Below are positions 1 to 13,300 of a DNA stretch of 64,000 nucleotides, piece after piece (within the stretch, counting starts at the first letter, position 1; each line of letters begins with the position of its first letter). The translations under genes and the position numbers were made by a program. Source of the stretch: Seriola aureovittata (Eukaryota > Chordata > Actinopteri > Carangiformes > Carangidae). Location of the stretch: NCBI RefSeq assembly GCF_021018895.1, contig NC_079375.1, positions 16,985,992 to 17,049,991 of the forward strand, given 5' to 3'. The notes under the pieces were generated by a model. That model worked only from the letters and a program-made list of their open reading frames with translations, had not been told where the DNA came from and searched no databases.

Positions 1-76
1 ATAAATGTGAAATGGAAGAAATTAAAATGGAAGAGAGGCTGTTTTGCTGCTTTTATTTCTGGGAAGGGGGAGGAAA

Positions 77-135
77 GAGGGAGAGAGCGAGAGAGAGAGA
101 GAGCGAGAGAGAGAGGCAGGGAGAGAAAGAGAGAG
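77..135. repeat. GA-rich microsatellite
   Basis: Imperfect run of GA/GAGC units on the plus strand. It also creates a short Arg/Glu-rich reading frame that is not a gene. Confidence 0.85.
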
Positions 136-894
136 AACAGCCATCATCTGAATAAATGCAAATTGGTTCTGCCTCCACCTGGCATCATGCCAAGTATCTA
201 TAGCAACCACATCCTCTGACAGCCTCCGTCCATCCCTCCCTCCTTCAGTCTCTAATTAGTCCTCTATCTTCCCTATAGCTTCTTTCTTCCAGCGCTTTTT
301 TCCCTCCCACGTTCCCAGAAATCTTTGCACAAAGAGTCTGGTCCTAGCTTCCTGTCCGGTTTAGGCACAAAACCCGGACTAAACCAGATATTTCGCCTGA
401 CTGAGACAGCTGCTGAGTGATCATCCTGAAATCAGTTGTAAATAAAATAGGGATTCATTATCTTCCAAAAAAATCTGGAGTAATCTAAATTTAACCTCAG
501 ATATCATATGTATTTTCATAATATCATACATTTCACTATTTAGATGAGTTTTAATGAGTTAGTTTATTAATTGAATCAGTTTCTTCGTCAGGTTCATGTT
601 TTGCTGCGTTCACGGTCAAGTTCAATGCGCCAGCACGGCCTCAGGCAGAGAAGCTGCACCGTCTGACCCAGCTCACCTCCTTCCTTCAGCTCTGAGAAAC
701 GCGCTGCACCGCGACCCACAGGACACAAGAGGAACTACATCCGAAGGACTACACTCATTCACGAGGATGGAGCTCCCTGCAGTGGTCATTGGATGTCACT
801 ACACACCATTTTCGTCAGTGTCCAACACCATCATCCTGTTAAGTGTGGGGGCGCAAGAGTATGGAGGTAGATTTGTTTCAATATTATCTGTATG
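136..894. other. Left flank without a recognisable gene
   Basis: Reading both strands I see no exon with flanking splice signals and no recognisable protein. The open frame at 596-895 has no similarity that I recognise and no gene-like context. Confidence 0.5.
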
Positions 895-1200
895 AACAGG
901 GTTCTATTTCAGAAAGCAGGTTTAACAAATTCTGACTCTAACCCTGAACCCTGAGATGGGAAACTCGGAGTTGTCAGCTCTAGAACAGCTGATCTGAGTG
1001 AGTTCAATCAACTCTGAGTATGTTCACTTTGAGTTAGACACGTGCATGAGGACTTTAAATAGCCATCGTCAATGGAACTCTGCTTCAACGATTCACCATG
1101 GCATCGGGTATTTAAAGAGAAGAGTCTAATTTTTATCCAGTGGTGCCAGAAAAATAATTATGTGACGTTAAACCACGTTTATTTAAAAAATAATTAGGAC
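895..1200 (+). mobile_element. Possible PIF/Harbinger-like DNA transposon fragment
   Basis: The stretch has the repeated 'aactctgag' and 'ctgagat' phrasing and the 'ttcagaaagcaggttt' opening that I associate with an abundant family of fish PIF/Harbinger-type elements. No intact transposase is present, and I could not identify terminal inverted repeats or a target-site duplication. Family assignment is from memory of similar fish repeats. Confidence 0.35.
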
Positions 1201-1212
1201 TGGTGTGGAGAG

Positions 1213-1328
1213 ATATGTGCAGTGTAAGATTAAGGCCATCTTGGACAATACCAAATACCCTCTCCAAAACGTTCTGGCAGGACAGAGACGTAGCTGTTTA
1301 ACACAACCGTCAAAAAAAGTTTAGGGTT
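1213..1328 (+). mobile_element. LINE ORF2 C-terminal relic
   Basis: In one plus-strand frame the stretch reads KAILDNTKYPLQNVLAGQR and then continues to a stop near 1324. This resembles the extreme C-terminus of reverse transcriptases of fish non-LTR retrotransposons (the 'ILDNxxHPLxN' pattern). Only this tail is visible, so it is a dead 5'-truncated fragment. It lies directly against the left edge of the tandem array. Confidence 0.4.
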
Positions 1329-4149
1329 ATAAAAACGTAAAAGAAAACGTCATAGTAGATTAAGGCATAAAAACGTCATAAACACGTCATAATATAGTAG
1401 GGCAAAAAATTGTCATAAAAACTCACCGTACAATAAGGCATAAAAGTGTCAGAGCATAGTAAATCATAAAAATGTCATGAAAAATTCATAGTACAGTAAG
1501 CAATAAAAACGTCAAAAATGACAGCATAGTAAGGCATCAAAACGTGAAAAAAACGTCATAGTGTGATAAGTCATAAAATGGCATATGTAAGACATAGTAT
1601 AGTAAGGCATAAAATGTCCAAAAAAGGCCTTTTATAGTAAGGAATAAAAACGTCAAAAAACATCACAATAAATAAAATATCACAAAAAGTTATAGTATAG
1701 TAAGGCATTCAGAGTAATAAAAACGTCATAGTAAGGCATAAAATGTCATAAAAACGTCATAGTATAGTAAGGCATAAAAAGTCATAATATAGTGAAGCAT
1801 AAAAACGTCATAGTATATGAAGGAATGAAAACGTCATAGTATAGTAAGGCATAAAAACGTCAAAAACGTCATACTATAGTAAGGCATAAAATATCATAGT
1901 ATAGTAAGGCATTAAAATTCATAGGAACGTGATAGTAAAGCATAAAATGTCATAAAAAAGTCAAAGTATAGTAAGGCATAAAAAGGCATAAAAAGTCATA
2001 ATATAGTGAAGCATAAAAACGTCAAAAACGTCATAGTATATAAAGGCATGAAATCATCATAGTATAGTAAGGCATAAAATGTCATAAGAACGTCATAATA
2101 TAGTAAGGCATAAAAAGTCATAATATAGTAAGGCATAAAAATGTCATTGTAGAGTAAGGCATAACATGTCATAAAAAGTCATAATATAGTAAGGCATAAT
2201 ATGTCATAAAAAAGTCATACCACCGTAAGGCATAAAAAGACATAAAAACATCATAGTATAGTAAGGCATAAAAACATCAAAAACATCATAGTATAGTAAG
2301 ACATAACATGTCATAAAAACGTCATAGTATAGTAAGTCATAAAAACGTCGAAAACGTCATAGTATACTAAGGCATGAAAACATCATAGTATAGTAAGGCA
2401 TAAAAAGTCATAATATAGTAAGGCATAAAATGTCATAAAAAAGTCATAGTATAGTAAGGCATAAAAAAATCAAAAAACATAATAGCATAGTAAGTCATAA
2501 AAAGTCATAGAAATGTCATAATGAGGCATAAAATGTCATAAAAACATCATAGCATAGTAAGGTAAAAAAACATCATAGTATAGTGAGGCATAAAAAGACA
2601 TAAAAACGTCATAGTGAGGCATAAAATGTCAAAAAAACACCATAGTATAGTAAGGCATGAAATGTCATAAGAACATCATAATATAGTAAGGCATAAAACG
2701 TCATTATGTATTAAGGCATAAAAACGTCAAAAAAGTCATAGTATAGTAAGGCATAAAATGTCATAAAAACGTCATAGTATAGTAAGGCATTAAAAGACAT
2801 AAAAACGTCATAGTGAGGCATAAAAATGTCATTAAAACGTCATAGTATAGTAAGGCATAAAATGTCATAAAAACATCATAGTACAGTAAGGCTTAAAAGA
2901 CATAAAAACTTCATAGTAAGGCATAAAATGTCATGAAAACGTCATAGTATAGTAAGGCATAAAAAAACATAAAAAGTCATAATATAGTGAAGCATAAAAA
3001 CGTCATGGTATAGTAAGACATAAAATGTCATAAAAATGTCATATTACAGTAAGCCATAAAAACGTCAAAAAAGTCATAGTATAGTAAGGCATAAAAACAT
3101 CAAAAAACGTCATAGTATAAAAAGACGTAAAAAAGTCATAGTATAGTGAGGCATAAAATGTCATAAAAAGTCGTAATATAGAGAAGCATAAAAACATCAA
3201 AAACGTCATAGTATAGTAAGGCATGAAAACATCATAGTATAGTAAGGCATAAAATGTCATAAAAACACCATAGTATAGTAAGGCATGAAATGTCATAAGA
3301 ACATCATAATATAGTAAGGCATAAAAAGTCATTATATAGTAAGGCATAAAAACGTCAAAAATGTCATAGTATAGTAAGGCATAAAATGTCATTAAAACAT
3401 CAAAGTATAGTAAGGCATAAAAAGTCATAATATAGTAAGGCATAAAATGTCATAAAAACTCATAGTATAGTAAGGCATAAAAACGTCAAAAAAGTCATTA
3501 TATAGTAAGGCATAAAATGTCATAAAAACGTCATAGTATAGTAAGGCATTAAAAGACATAAAAACGTCATAGTAAGGCATAAAATGTCATTAAAACGTTA
3601 TAGTATAGTAAGACATAAAAAGCCATAAAAAGTCATAATATAGTGAAGCATAAAAAAGTCATAGTATAGTAATGCATAACATATCTATAAAAACATCATA
3701 GTATAGTAGGGCATAAAATTTCTTAAAAACATCATGATATAGTAAGGCATTAAAAGACATAAAAACGTCATAGTATAGTAAGGCATAAAATGTCATAAAA
3801 ACGTCATAGTATAGTAAGGCATAAAAATGTCAAAAAAAACAGTCATAGTATAGTAAGGCATAAAATGTCAAAAAAAAGTCAAAGTATAGTAAGGCACAAA
3901 ATGTCAAAAAAAAGTCATAGTATAGTAAGGCATGAAAACGTCAAAAGAGTCATAGTATAGTAAGACACAAAAATGTCGAAAAAAAGTCATAGTATAGTGA
4001 GGCATAAAATGTCATAAAAACAACACAGAATAGTAAGGCATAAAAATGTCAAAAAACGTCATAGTATAGTAAGGCATAAAAATGTCAAAAAAAACAGTCA
4101 TAGTATAGTAAGGCATAAAATGTAAAAAAAAAGTCATAAAAACATCATA

Positions 4150-5920
4150 GTATAGTAAGGCATAAAAATGTCAAAAAAAGTCATAGTGTAGTAAGGCATA
4201 AAAAGTCATAAAAACGTCATGGTATAGTAAGGCATAAAAATGTCAAAAAAACGTCATAGTAAAGAAAGGCATAAAATGTCGTAAAAACGTCATAGTATAA
4301 TAAGGCGCAAAAACGTCAAAAAAAGTCAAGGTATGGTATGGCATAAAATGTCATAAAAATTTCATAATATAGTAAGGCACAAAAACATCATAGTATAGTA
4401 AGGCATAAAAAGACATAAAAACGTCATAGTATAGTAAGGCAAAAAAAGACATGAAAAGTCATAATATAGTGAAGCATAAAAAGTCATAATATAGTAAGGC
4501 ATAAAATTTCATAAAAAAGTCATAGTATAGTAAGGCATAAAAACATCAGAAAACGTAATAGCATAGTAAGGCATAAAGAGACATAAAAACCTCATAGTAT
4601 TTAAAGGCATGAAAACGTCATAGTATAGTAAGTCATAAAATGTCATAAAAACGTCATAATATAGTAGCACATAAAAAGTCATAATATAGTAAGGCATAAA
4701 AATGTCATAGTATAGTAAGGTATAAAATGTCATAGTATAGTAAGGCATAAAATTTCATAAAAACGTCAAAGTATAGTAAGGCATAAAAAGACATAAAAAG
4801 TCATGATATAGTGAAGCATAAAAACGTCATGGTATAGTAAGTCATTATAACGTCAAAAACTTCATAGTATACTAAGGCATGAAAACGTCATAGTATAGTA
4901 AGGCATTAAAAGTCATAGAAACGTCATAATAAGACATAAAATGTCATAAAAATGTCATAGTATAGTAAGGCATAAAAACATCAAAAACAGTCATAGTATA
5001 GTAAGGCATAAAAAGTCATAAAAACACCATAGCATAGTAAGGCATAAAAATGTCAAAAAATGTCATAGTATAGTAAGGCGTAAAAAGTCATAAAAACGTC
5101 ATGGTATAGTAAGGCATAAAAATGTCAAAAAAACGTCATAGTAAAGAAAGGCATAAAATGTCGTAAAAACGTCATAGTATAATAAGGCGCAAAAACGTCA
5201 AAAAAAGTCAAGGTATGGTATGGCATAAAATGTCATAAAAATTTCATAATATAGTAAGGCACAAAAACATCATAGTATAGTAAGGCATAAAAAGACATAA
5301 AAACGTCATAGTATAGTAAGGCAAAAAAAGACATGAAAAGTCATAATATAGTGAAGCATAAAAAGTCATAATATAGTAAGGCATAAAATTTCATAAAAAA
5401 GTCATAGTATAGTAAGGCATAAAAACATCAGAAAACGTAATAGCATAGTAAGGCATAAAGAGACATAAAAACCTCATAGTATTTAAAGGCATGAAAACGT
5501 CATAGTATAGTAAGTCATAAAAATGTCATAAAAACGTCATAATATAGTAGCACATAAAAAGTCATAATATAGTAAGGCATAAAAATGTCATAGTATAGTA
5601 AGGTATAAAATGTCATAGTATAGTAAGGCATAAAATTTCATAAAAACGTCAAAGTATAGTAAGGCATAAAAAGACATAAAAAGTCATGATATAGTGAAGC
5701 ATAAAAACGTCATGGTATAGTAAGTCATTATAACGTCAAAAACTTCATAGTATACTAAGGCATGAAAACGTCATAGTATAGTAAGGCATTAAAAGTCATA
5801 GAAACGTCATAATAAGACATAAAATGTCATAAAAATGTCATAGTATAGTAAGGCATAAAAACATCAAAAACAGTCATAGTATAGTAAGGCATAAAATGTC
5901 ATAAAAACACCATAGCATAG
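4150..5920. repeat. Tandem duplication of an ~883 bp block inside the array
   Basis: The first copy (about 4150-5035) and second copy (about 5036-5920) share an ordered series of rare unit variants. Examples are 'cgtcatggtatag' at 4215 and 5097, the 'aaggcgcaaaaac' unit, the 'atttaaaggcatg' unit, and 'tcaaaaacagtcatag' at 4981 and 5864. The offset is 882 to 883 bp, the difference being a single A in one unit. Such close identity over many units implies a recent duplication, or possibly an assembly duplication. Confidence 0.85.
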
Positions 5921-6059
5921 TAAGGCATAAAAATGTCAAAAAATGTCATAGTATAGTAAGGCGTAAAAATGTCAAAAAAAACAGTCATAGTATACTAAGG
6001 CATAAAATCTAAAAAAAAATCATAGTATAGTAAGGCATAAAAATGTCAAAAAATGTCAA

Positions 6060-7400
6060 AGTATAGTAAGGCACAAAATGTCAAAAAAAGTCATAGTATA
6101 GTAAGGCACAAAAGTGTCGAAATAAAAGTCATAGTATAGTAAGACAAAAAAAGTCATAAAAACGTCATAGTATAGTAAGGCATAAAAATGTCAAAAAAAG
6201 TCATAGTATAGTAAGGCACAAAATGTCAAAAAAAGTCATAGTATAGTAAGGCACAAAAGTGTCGAAATAAAAGTCATAGTATAGTAAGACAAAAAAAGTC
6301 ATAAAAACGTCATAGTATAGTAAGGCATAAAAATGTCAAAAAAAGTCATAGTGTAGTAAGGCATAAAAAGTCATAAAAACGTCATAGTATAGTAAGGCAT
6401 AAAAATGTCAAAAAAACGTCATAGTATAGTAAGGCATAAAAATGTCAAAAAAAAACAGTCATAGTATAGTAAGGCATAAAATGTCGTAAAAACGTCATAG
6501 TATAATAAGGCACAAAAACGTCAAAAAAAGTCAAGGTATAGTATGGCATAAAATGTCATAAAAATGTCATAATATAGTAAGGCACAAAAACATCATAGTA
6601 TAGTAAGGCATAAAATATCATAAAAACACCATAGCATAGTAAGGCATAAAAATGTCAAAAAAAACAGTCATAGTATACTAAGGCACAAAATGTCAAAAAA
6701 AGTCATAGTATAGTAAGGCACAAAAGTGTCGAAATAAAAGTCATAGTATAGTAAGACAAAAAAAGTCATAAAAACGTCATAGTATAGTAAGGCATAAAAA
6801 TGTCAAAAAAAGTCATAGTGTAGTAAGGCATAAAAAGTCATAAAAACGTCATAGTATAGTAAGGCATAAAAATGTCAAAAAAACGTCATAGTATAGTAAG
6901 GCATAAAAATGTCAAAAAAAAACAGTCATAGTATAGTAAGGCATAAAATGTCGTAAAAACGTCATAGTATAATAAGGCACAAAAACGTCAAAAAAAAGTA
7001 AAGGTATAGTATGGCATAAAATGTCATAAAAATGTCATAATATAGTAAGGCACAAAAACATCATAGTATAGTAAGGCATAAAATATCATAAAAACACCAT
7101 AGCATAGTAAGGCATAAAATGTCAAAAAAAAACAGTCATAGTATACTAAGGCATAAAATGTCAAAAAAAGTCATAGTATAGTAAGGCATAAAAATGTCAA
7201 AAAATGTCAAAGTATAGTAAGGCACAAAATGTCAAAAAAAGTCATAGTATAGTAAGGCACAAAAATGTCGAAATAAAAGTCATAGTATAGTAAGACAAAA
7301 AAAGTCATAAAAACGTCATAGTATAGTAAGGCATAAAAATGTCAAAAAAAGTCATAGTGTAGTAAGGCATAAAAAGTCATAAAAACGTCATAGTATAGTA
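6060..7400. repeat. ~1.3 kb array block, copy A
   Basis: Rare-variant landmarks 'aaagtgtcga' at 6111, 6256 and 6723, and 'atgtcgaaataaaag' at 7265, recur at 9043, 9188, 9655 and 10196. The offset is 2932 bp for the first three and 2931 bp for the last. Confidence 0.85.
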
Positions 7401-8989
7401 ATGCATAACATATCTATAAAAACGTCATAGTATAGTAGGGCATAAAATTTCTTAAAAACATCATGATATAGTAAGGCATTAAAAGACATAAAAACGTCAA
7501 AGTATAGTAAGGCATAAAATGTCATAAAAACGTCATAGTATAGTAAGGCATAAAAATGTCAAAAAAAAACAGTCATAGTATAGTAAGGCATAAAATGTCA
7601 AAAAAAAGTCAAAGTATAGTAAGGCACAAAATGTCAAAAAAAAGTCATAGTATAGTAAGGCATGAAAACGTCAAAAGAGTCATAGTATAGTAAGACACAA
7701 AAATGTCGAAAAAAAGTCATAGTATAGTGAGGCATAAAATGTCAAAAAAAGTCATAGTATAGTGAGGCATAAAATGTCATAAAAACAACACAGAATAGTA
7801 AGACAAAAAAAGTCATAAAAACGTCATAGTATAGTAAGGCATAAAAATGTCAAAAAAAGTCATAGTGTAGTAAGGCATAAAAAGTCATCAAAACGTCATA
7901 GTATAGTAAGGCATAAAAATGTCAAAAAAACGTCATAGTATAGTAAGGCATAAAAATGTAAAAAAAAAATAGTCATAGTATAGTAAGGCATAAAATGTCG
8001 TAAAAACGTCATAGTATAATAAGGCACAAAAACGTCAAAAAAAGTAAAGGTATAGTATGGCATAAAATGTCATAAAAACATCATAATATAGTAAGGCACA
8101 AAAACATCATAGTATAGTAAGGCATAAAATATCATAAAAACACCATAGCATAGTAAGGCATAAAAATTTCAAAAAATGTCATAGTATAGTAAGGCATAAA
8201 AATGTCAAAAAAAAACAGTCATAGTATACTAAGGCATAAAATGTCAAAAAAAAGTCATAGTATAGTAAGGCAAAAAAAGACATGAAAAGTCATAATATAG
8301 TGAAGCATAAAAAGTCATAATATAGTAAGGCATAACATTTCATAAAAAAGTCATAGTATAGTAAGGCATAAAAACATCAGAAAACGTAATAGCATAGTGA
8401 GGCATAAAGAGACATAAAAACCTCATAGTATATAAAGGCATGAAAACGTCATAGTATAGTAAGTCATAAAAATGTCAAAAAAAGTCATAGTGTAGTAAGG
8501 CATAAAAAGTCATAAAAACGTCATAGTATAGTAAGGCATAAAAATTTCAAAAAAACGTCATAGTAAAGAAAGGCATAAAAAGGTCAAAAAATGTCATAGT
8601 ATAGTAAGGCATAAAATGTCGTAAAAATGTCATAATATAGTAAGGCACAAAAAGTCATAATATAGTAAGGCACAAAAACATCATAGTATAGTAAGGAATA
8701 AAAACATCAAAAACGTCATAGTATAGTAAGGCATAAAAAGTCATAATATAGTAAGGTATAAAATATCATAAAAAAGTCATAGTATAGTAAGGCATAAAAA
8801 CATCAGAAAACGTAATAGCATACTAAAGGCATAAAGAGAAATAAAAACCTTATAGTATATAAAGGCATGACAACGTCATAGTATAGTAAGTCATAAAATG
8901 TCATAATAAAGTAAGGCATAAAAATGTCATAGTATAGTAAGGCATAAAATGTCATAGTATAGTAAGGCATAAAATTTCATAAAACCTTC

Positions 8990-10330
8990 AAAGTATAGTA
9001 AGGCACAAAATGTCAAAAAAAGTCATAGTATAGTAAGGCACAAAAGTGTCGAAATAAAAGTCATAGTATAGTAAGACAAAAAAAGTCATAAAAACGTCAT
9101 AGTATAGTAAGGCATAAAAATGTCAAAAAAAGTCATAGTATAGTAAGGCACAAAATGTCAAAAAAAGTCATAGTATAGTAAGGCACAAAAGTGTCGAAAT
9201 AAAAGTCATAGTATAGTAAGACAAAAAAAGTCATAAAAACGTCATAGTATAGTAAGGCATAAAAATGTCAAAAAAAGTCATAGTGTAGTAAGGCATAAAA
9301 AGTCATAAAAACGTCATAGTATAGTAAGGCATAAAAATGTCAAAAAAACGTCATAGTATAGTAAGGCATAAAAATGTCAAAAAAAACAGTCATAGTATAG
9401 TAAGGCATAAAATGTCGTAAAAACGTCATAGTATAATAAGGCACAAAAACGTCAAAAAAAGTAAAGGTATAGTATGGCATAAAAATGTCATAAAAATGTC
9501 ATAATATAGTAAGGCACAAAAACATCATAGTATAGTAAGGCATAAAATATCATAAAAACACCATAGCATAGTAAGGCATAAAAATGTCAAAAAAAACAGT
9601 CATAGTATACTAAGGCACAAAATGTCAAAAAAAGTCATAGTATAGTAAGGCACAAAAGTGTCGAAATAAAAGTCATAGTATAGTAAGACAAAAAAAGTCA
9701 TAAAAACGTCATAGTATAGTAAGGCATAAAAATGTCAAAAAAAGTCATAGTGTAGTAAGGCATAAAAAGTCATAAAAACGTCATAGTATAGTAAGGCATA
9801 AAAATGTCAAAAAAACGTCATAGTAAAGTAAGGCATAAAAATGTCAAAAAAAAACAGTCATAGTATAGTAAGGCATAAAATGTCGTAAAAACGTCATAGT
9901 ATAATAAGGCACAAAAACGTCAAAAAAAGTAAAGGTATAGTATGGCATAAAATGTCATAAAAATGTCATAATATAGAAAGGCACAAAAACATCATAGTAT
10001 AGTAAGGCATAAAATATCATAAAAACACCATAGCATAGTAAGGCATAAAAATGTCAAAAAAAACAGTCATAGTATACTAAGGCATAAAATGTCAAAAAAA
10101 GTCATAGTATAGTAAGGCATAAAAATGTCAAAAAATGTCAAAGTATAGTAAGGCACAAAATGTCAAAAAAAGTCATAGTATAGTAAGGCACAAAAATGTC
10201 GAAATAAAAGTCATAGTATAGTAAGACAAAAAAAGTCATAAAAACGTCATAGTATAGTAAGGCATAAAAATGTCAAAAAAAGTCATAGTGTAGTAAGGCA
10301 TAAAAAGTCATAAAAACGTCATAGTATAGT
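8990..10330. repeat. ~1.3 kb array block, copy B
   Basis: Second copy of the block at 6060-7400 in the same orientation. The order and spacing of the landmarks are preserved almost to the base, so the two copies diverged little after duplication. Confidence 0.85.
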
Positions 10331-13300
10331 AAGGCATAAAAATGTCAAAAAATGTCATAGTATAGTAAGGCATAAAATGTCGTAAAAATGTCATAATATA
10401 GTAAGGCATAAAAAGTCATAATATAGTAAGGCACAAAAACATCATAGTATAGTAAGGCATAAAAACATCAAAAACGTCATAGTATAGTAAGGCATAAAAA
10501 GTCATAATATAGTAAGGTATAAAATATCATAAAAAAGTCATAGTATAGTAAGGCATAAAAACATCAGAAAACGTAATAGCATACTAAAGGCATAAAGAGA
10601 AATAAAAACCTTATAGTATATAAAGGCATGACAACGTCATAGTATAGTAAGTCATAAAATGTCATAAAAACGTCATAATATAGTAAGTCATAAAAAGTCA
10701 TAATATAGTAAGGCATAAAAATGTCATAGTATAGTAAGGCATAAAATGTCATAGTATAGTAAGGCATAAAATTTCATAAAACCTTCAAAGTATAGTAAGG
10801 CATAAAAAGACATAAAAAGTCATGATATAGTGAAGCATCAAAAACGTCATGGTATAGTAAGTCATTATAACGTCAAAAAGGTCATGGTATACTAAGGCAT
10901 GAAAACGTCATAGTATAGTAAGGCATAAAAAGTCATAATATAGTAAGGCATAAAATGTCATAAAAAAAAGTCATAGTATAGTAAGGCATTAAAAGACATA
11001 AAAACATCATAGTAAGGCATAAAATGTGATTAAAACGTCATAGTATAGTAAGGCATAAAAACATCAAAAACATCATAGTATAGTAAGGCATAACATGTTT
11101 ATAAAAACGTCATAGTATAGTAAGGCATAAAATGTCTAAAACGTCATAGTAGAGTAAGTCATAAAAACATCAAAAACGTCATAGTATAACAAGTCATAAA
11201 ATGTCATAAAAAAAGTCATAGTATAGTAAGACATAAAATGTCATAAAAAAAGTCATAGTATAGTAAGGCCTAAAATATCATAAAAACGTCATAGTATAGT
11301 AAGACATAACATGTCATAAAAACGTCTAAGTATAGTAAATCATAAAAATGTCGAAAACGTCATAGTATACTAAGGCATGAAAACGTCATAGTATAGTAAG
11401 GCAAAGAAAATCATAATTTAGTAAGGCATAAAATTTAATAAAAAAGTCATAGTATAGTAAGGCATAAAAACATCAAAAAAGTAATAGCATAGTAAGGCAT
11501 AAAAAGATAATAAAATGACATAGTATATTAAGGCAAAACGTCATAGTATAGTAAGATATAACATGTCATAAAAACATCACAGTACAGTAAGACATGACAT
11601 GTCATAAAAATATCATAGTTTAGTATGGCAAAAAAAGACATAAAAAGTCATAATATAGTGAAGCATAAAAACATCACAGTACAGTAAGACATGACATGTC
11701 ATAAAAATATCATAGTTTAATATGGCAAAAAAAAGACATAAAAAGTCATAATATAGTTAAGCATAAAAACGTCATAGCATGGTAAGACATAACGTCATAA
11801 AAACGTCTAAGTATAGTAAGTCATAAAAACGTCGAAAACATCATAGTATACTAAGGCATGAAAACGTCATAGTATAGTAAGGCATAAAAAGTCATAATAT
11901 AGTAAGGCATAAAATGTCATAAAAAAGTCATAATATAGTAAGGTAAAAAAAACGTCAAAAACGTCATAGTATAGTAAGGCATAAAAAAACATCAAAAAAC
12001 ATAATAGCATAGTGAGTCATAAAAAGACATAAAAAAGTCATAGTATAGTAAGGCATAACATTTCATAAAAACGTCATAGTATAGTAAGGCATTAAAAGTC
12101 ATAGAAACGTCATAATAAGGCATAAAATGTCATAAAAATGTCATAGTATAGTAAGGTATAACATGTTTATTAAAACATCATAGCATAGTAAGGCACAAAA
12201 AGATATAAAAATGACATAGTTTAGTAAGGCATAAAAACGTCATAGTATAGTAAGATATAACATGTCACAAAATCGTCACAGTATAGTAAGACATAACATG
12301 TCATAAAAACGTCATAGTATAGTAACGCATAAAAAGTCATAATATAGTAAGGCATAAAATGTCATAAAAAAGTCATAGTATAGTACAGCATAAAAACATC
12401 AAAAAACATAGTAGCATAGTGAGTCATAAAAATACATAAGAAAATGTCATAGTATAGTAAGGCATAAAAACATCAAAAAAAGTCACATTATAGTAAGGCA
12501 TAAAATGTCATAAGAACGTCATAGTATAGTAAGGCATAAAATGTCATAAGAACGTCATAGTATAGTAAGGCAAAAAAAGACATAAAAAGTCATAATATAG
12601 TGAAGCATAAAAACGTCATAGTATAGTATGACTTAACATGTCATAAAAATGTCATAGTATAGTAACACATAAAAATGTCATAATATAGTAAGGCATAAAA
12701 AGTCATAATATAGTAAGGCACAAAGACATCATAGTATAGTAAGGCATAAAAAGACATAAAAACGTCATAGTATAGTAAGGCAAATAAAGACATAAAAAAT
12801 CATAATATAGTGGAGCATAAAAACGTCATAGTATAGTAAGGCATAAAAACAGCAAAAAAAGTCATATTATAGTAAGGCATAAAATGTCATAAAAATGACA
12901 TAGTATAGTAAGGCAAAATGTCATAAGAACGTCATAGTATAGTAAGGCATAACATGTCATAAAAACATCATAGTATAGTAAGGCAAAAAAAGACATAAAA
13001 AGTCATAATAAAGTGAAGCATAAAAACGTCATAGTATAGTATGACATAACATGTCATAAAAGTGTCATAATATAGTAAGGCATAAAAAGTCATACTATAA
13101 TAAGGCACAAAGACATCATAGTATAGTAAGGCATAAAAAGACATAAAAACGTCATAGTATAGTAAGGCATAAAAACATCCAAAAAAGTCATATTATAGTA
13201 AGGCATAAAATGTCATAAAAACACCATAGTATAGTAAGGCATAAAATGTCATAAGAGCGTCATAGTATAGTAAGGCATAAAAAGACATAAAAAATCATAA

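Noticed and set aside
3039..3443. 134-codon minus-strand reading frame with MPYYIMTFYALLYYDV repeats, and similar frames at 4509, 10564 and 13406
   Set aside because: They are inside the tandem array; the peptides repeat because 36 bp is 12 codons. No start context, splice site or independent support.
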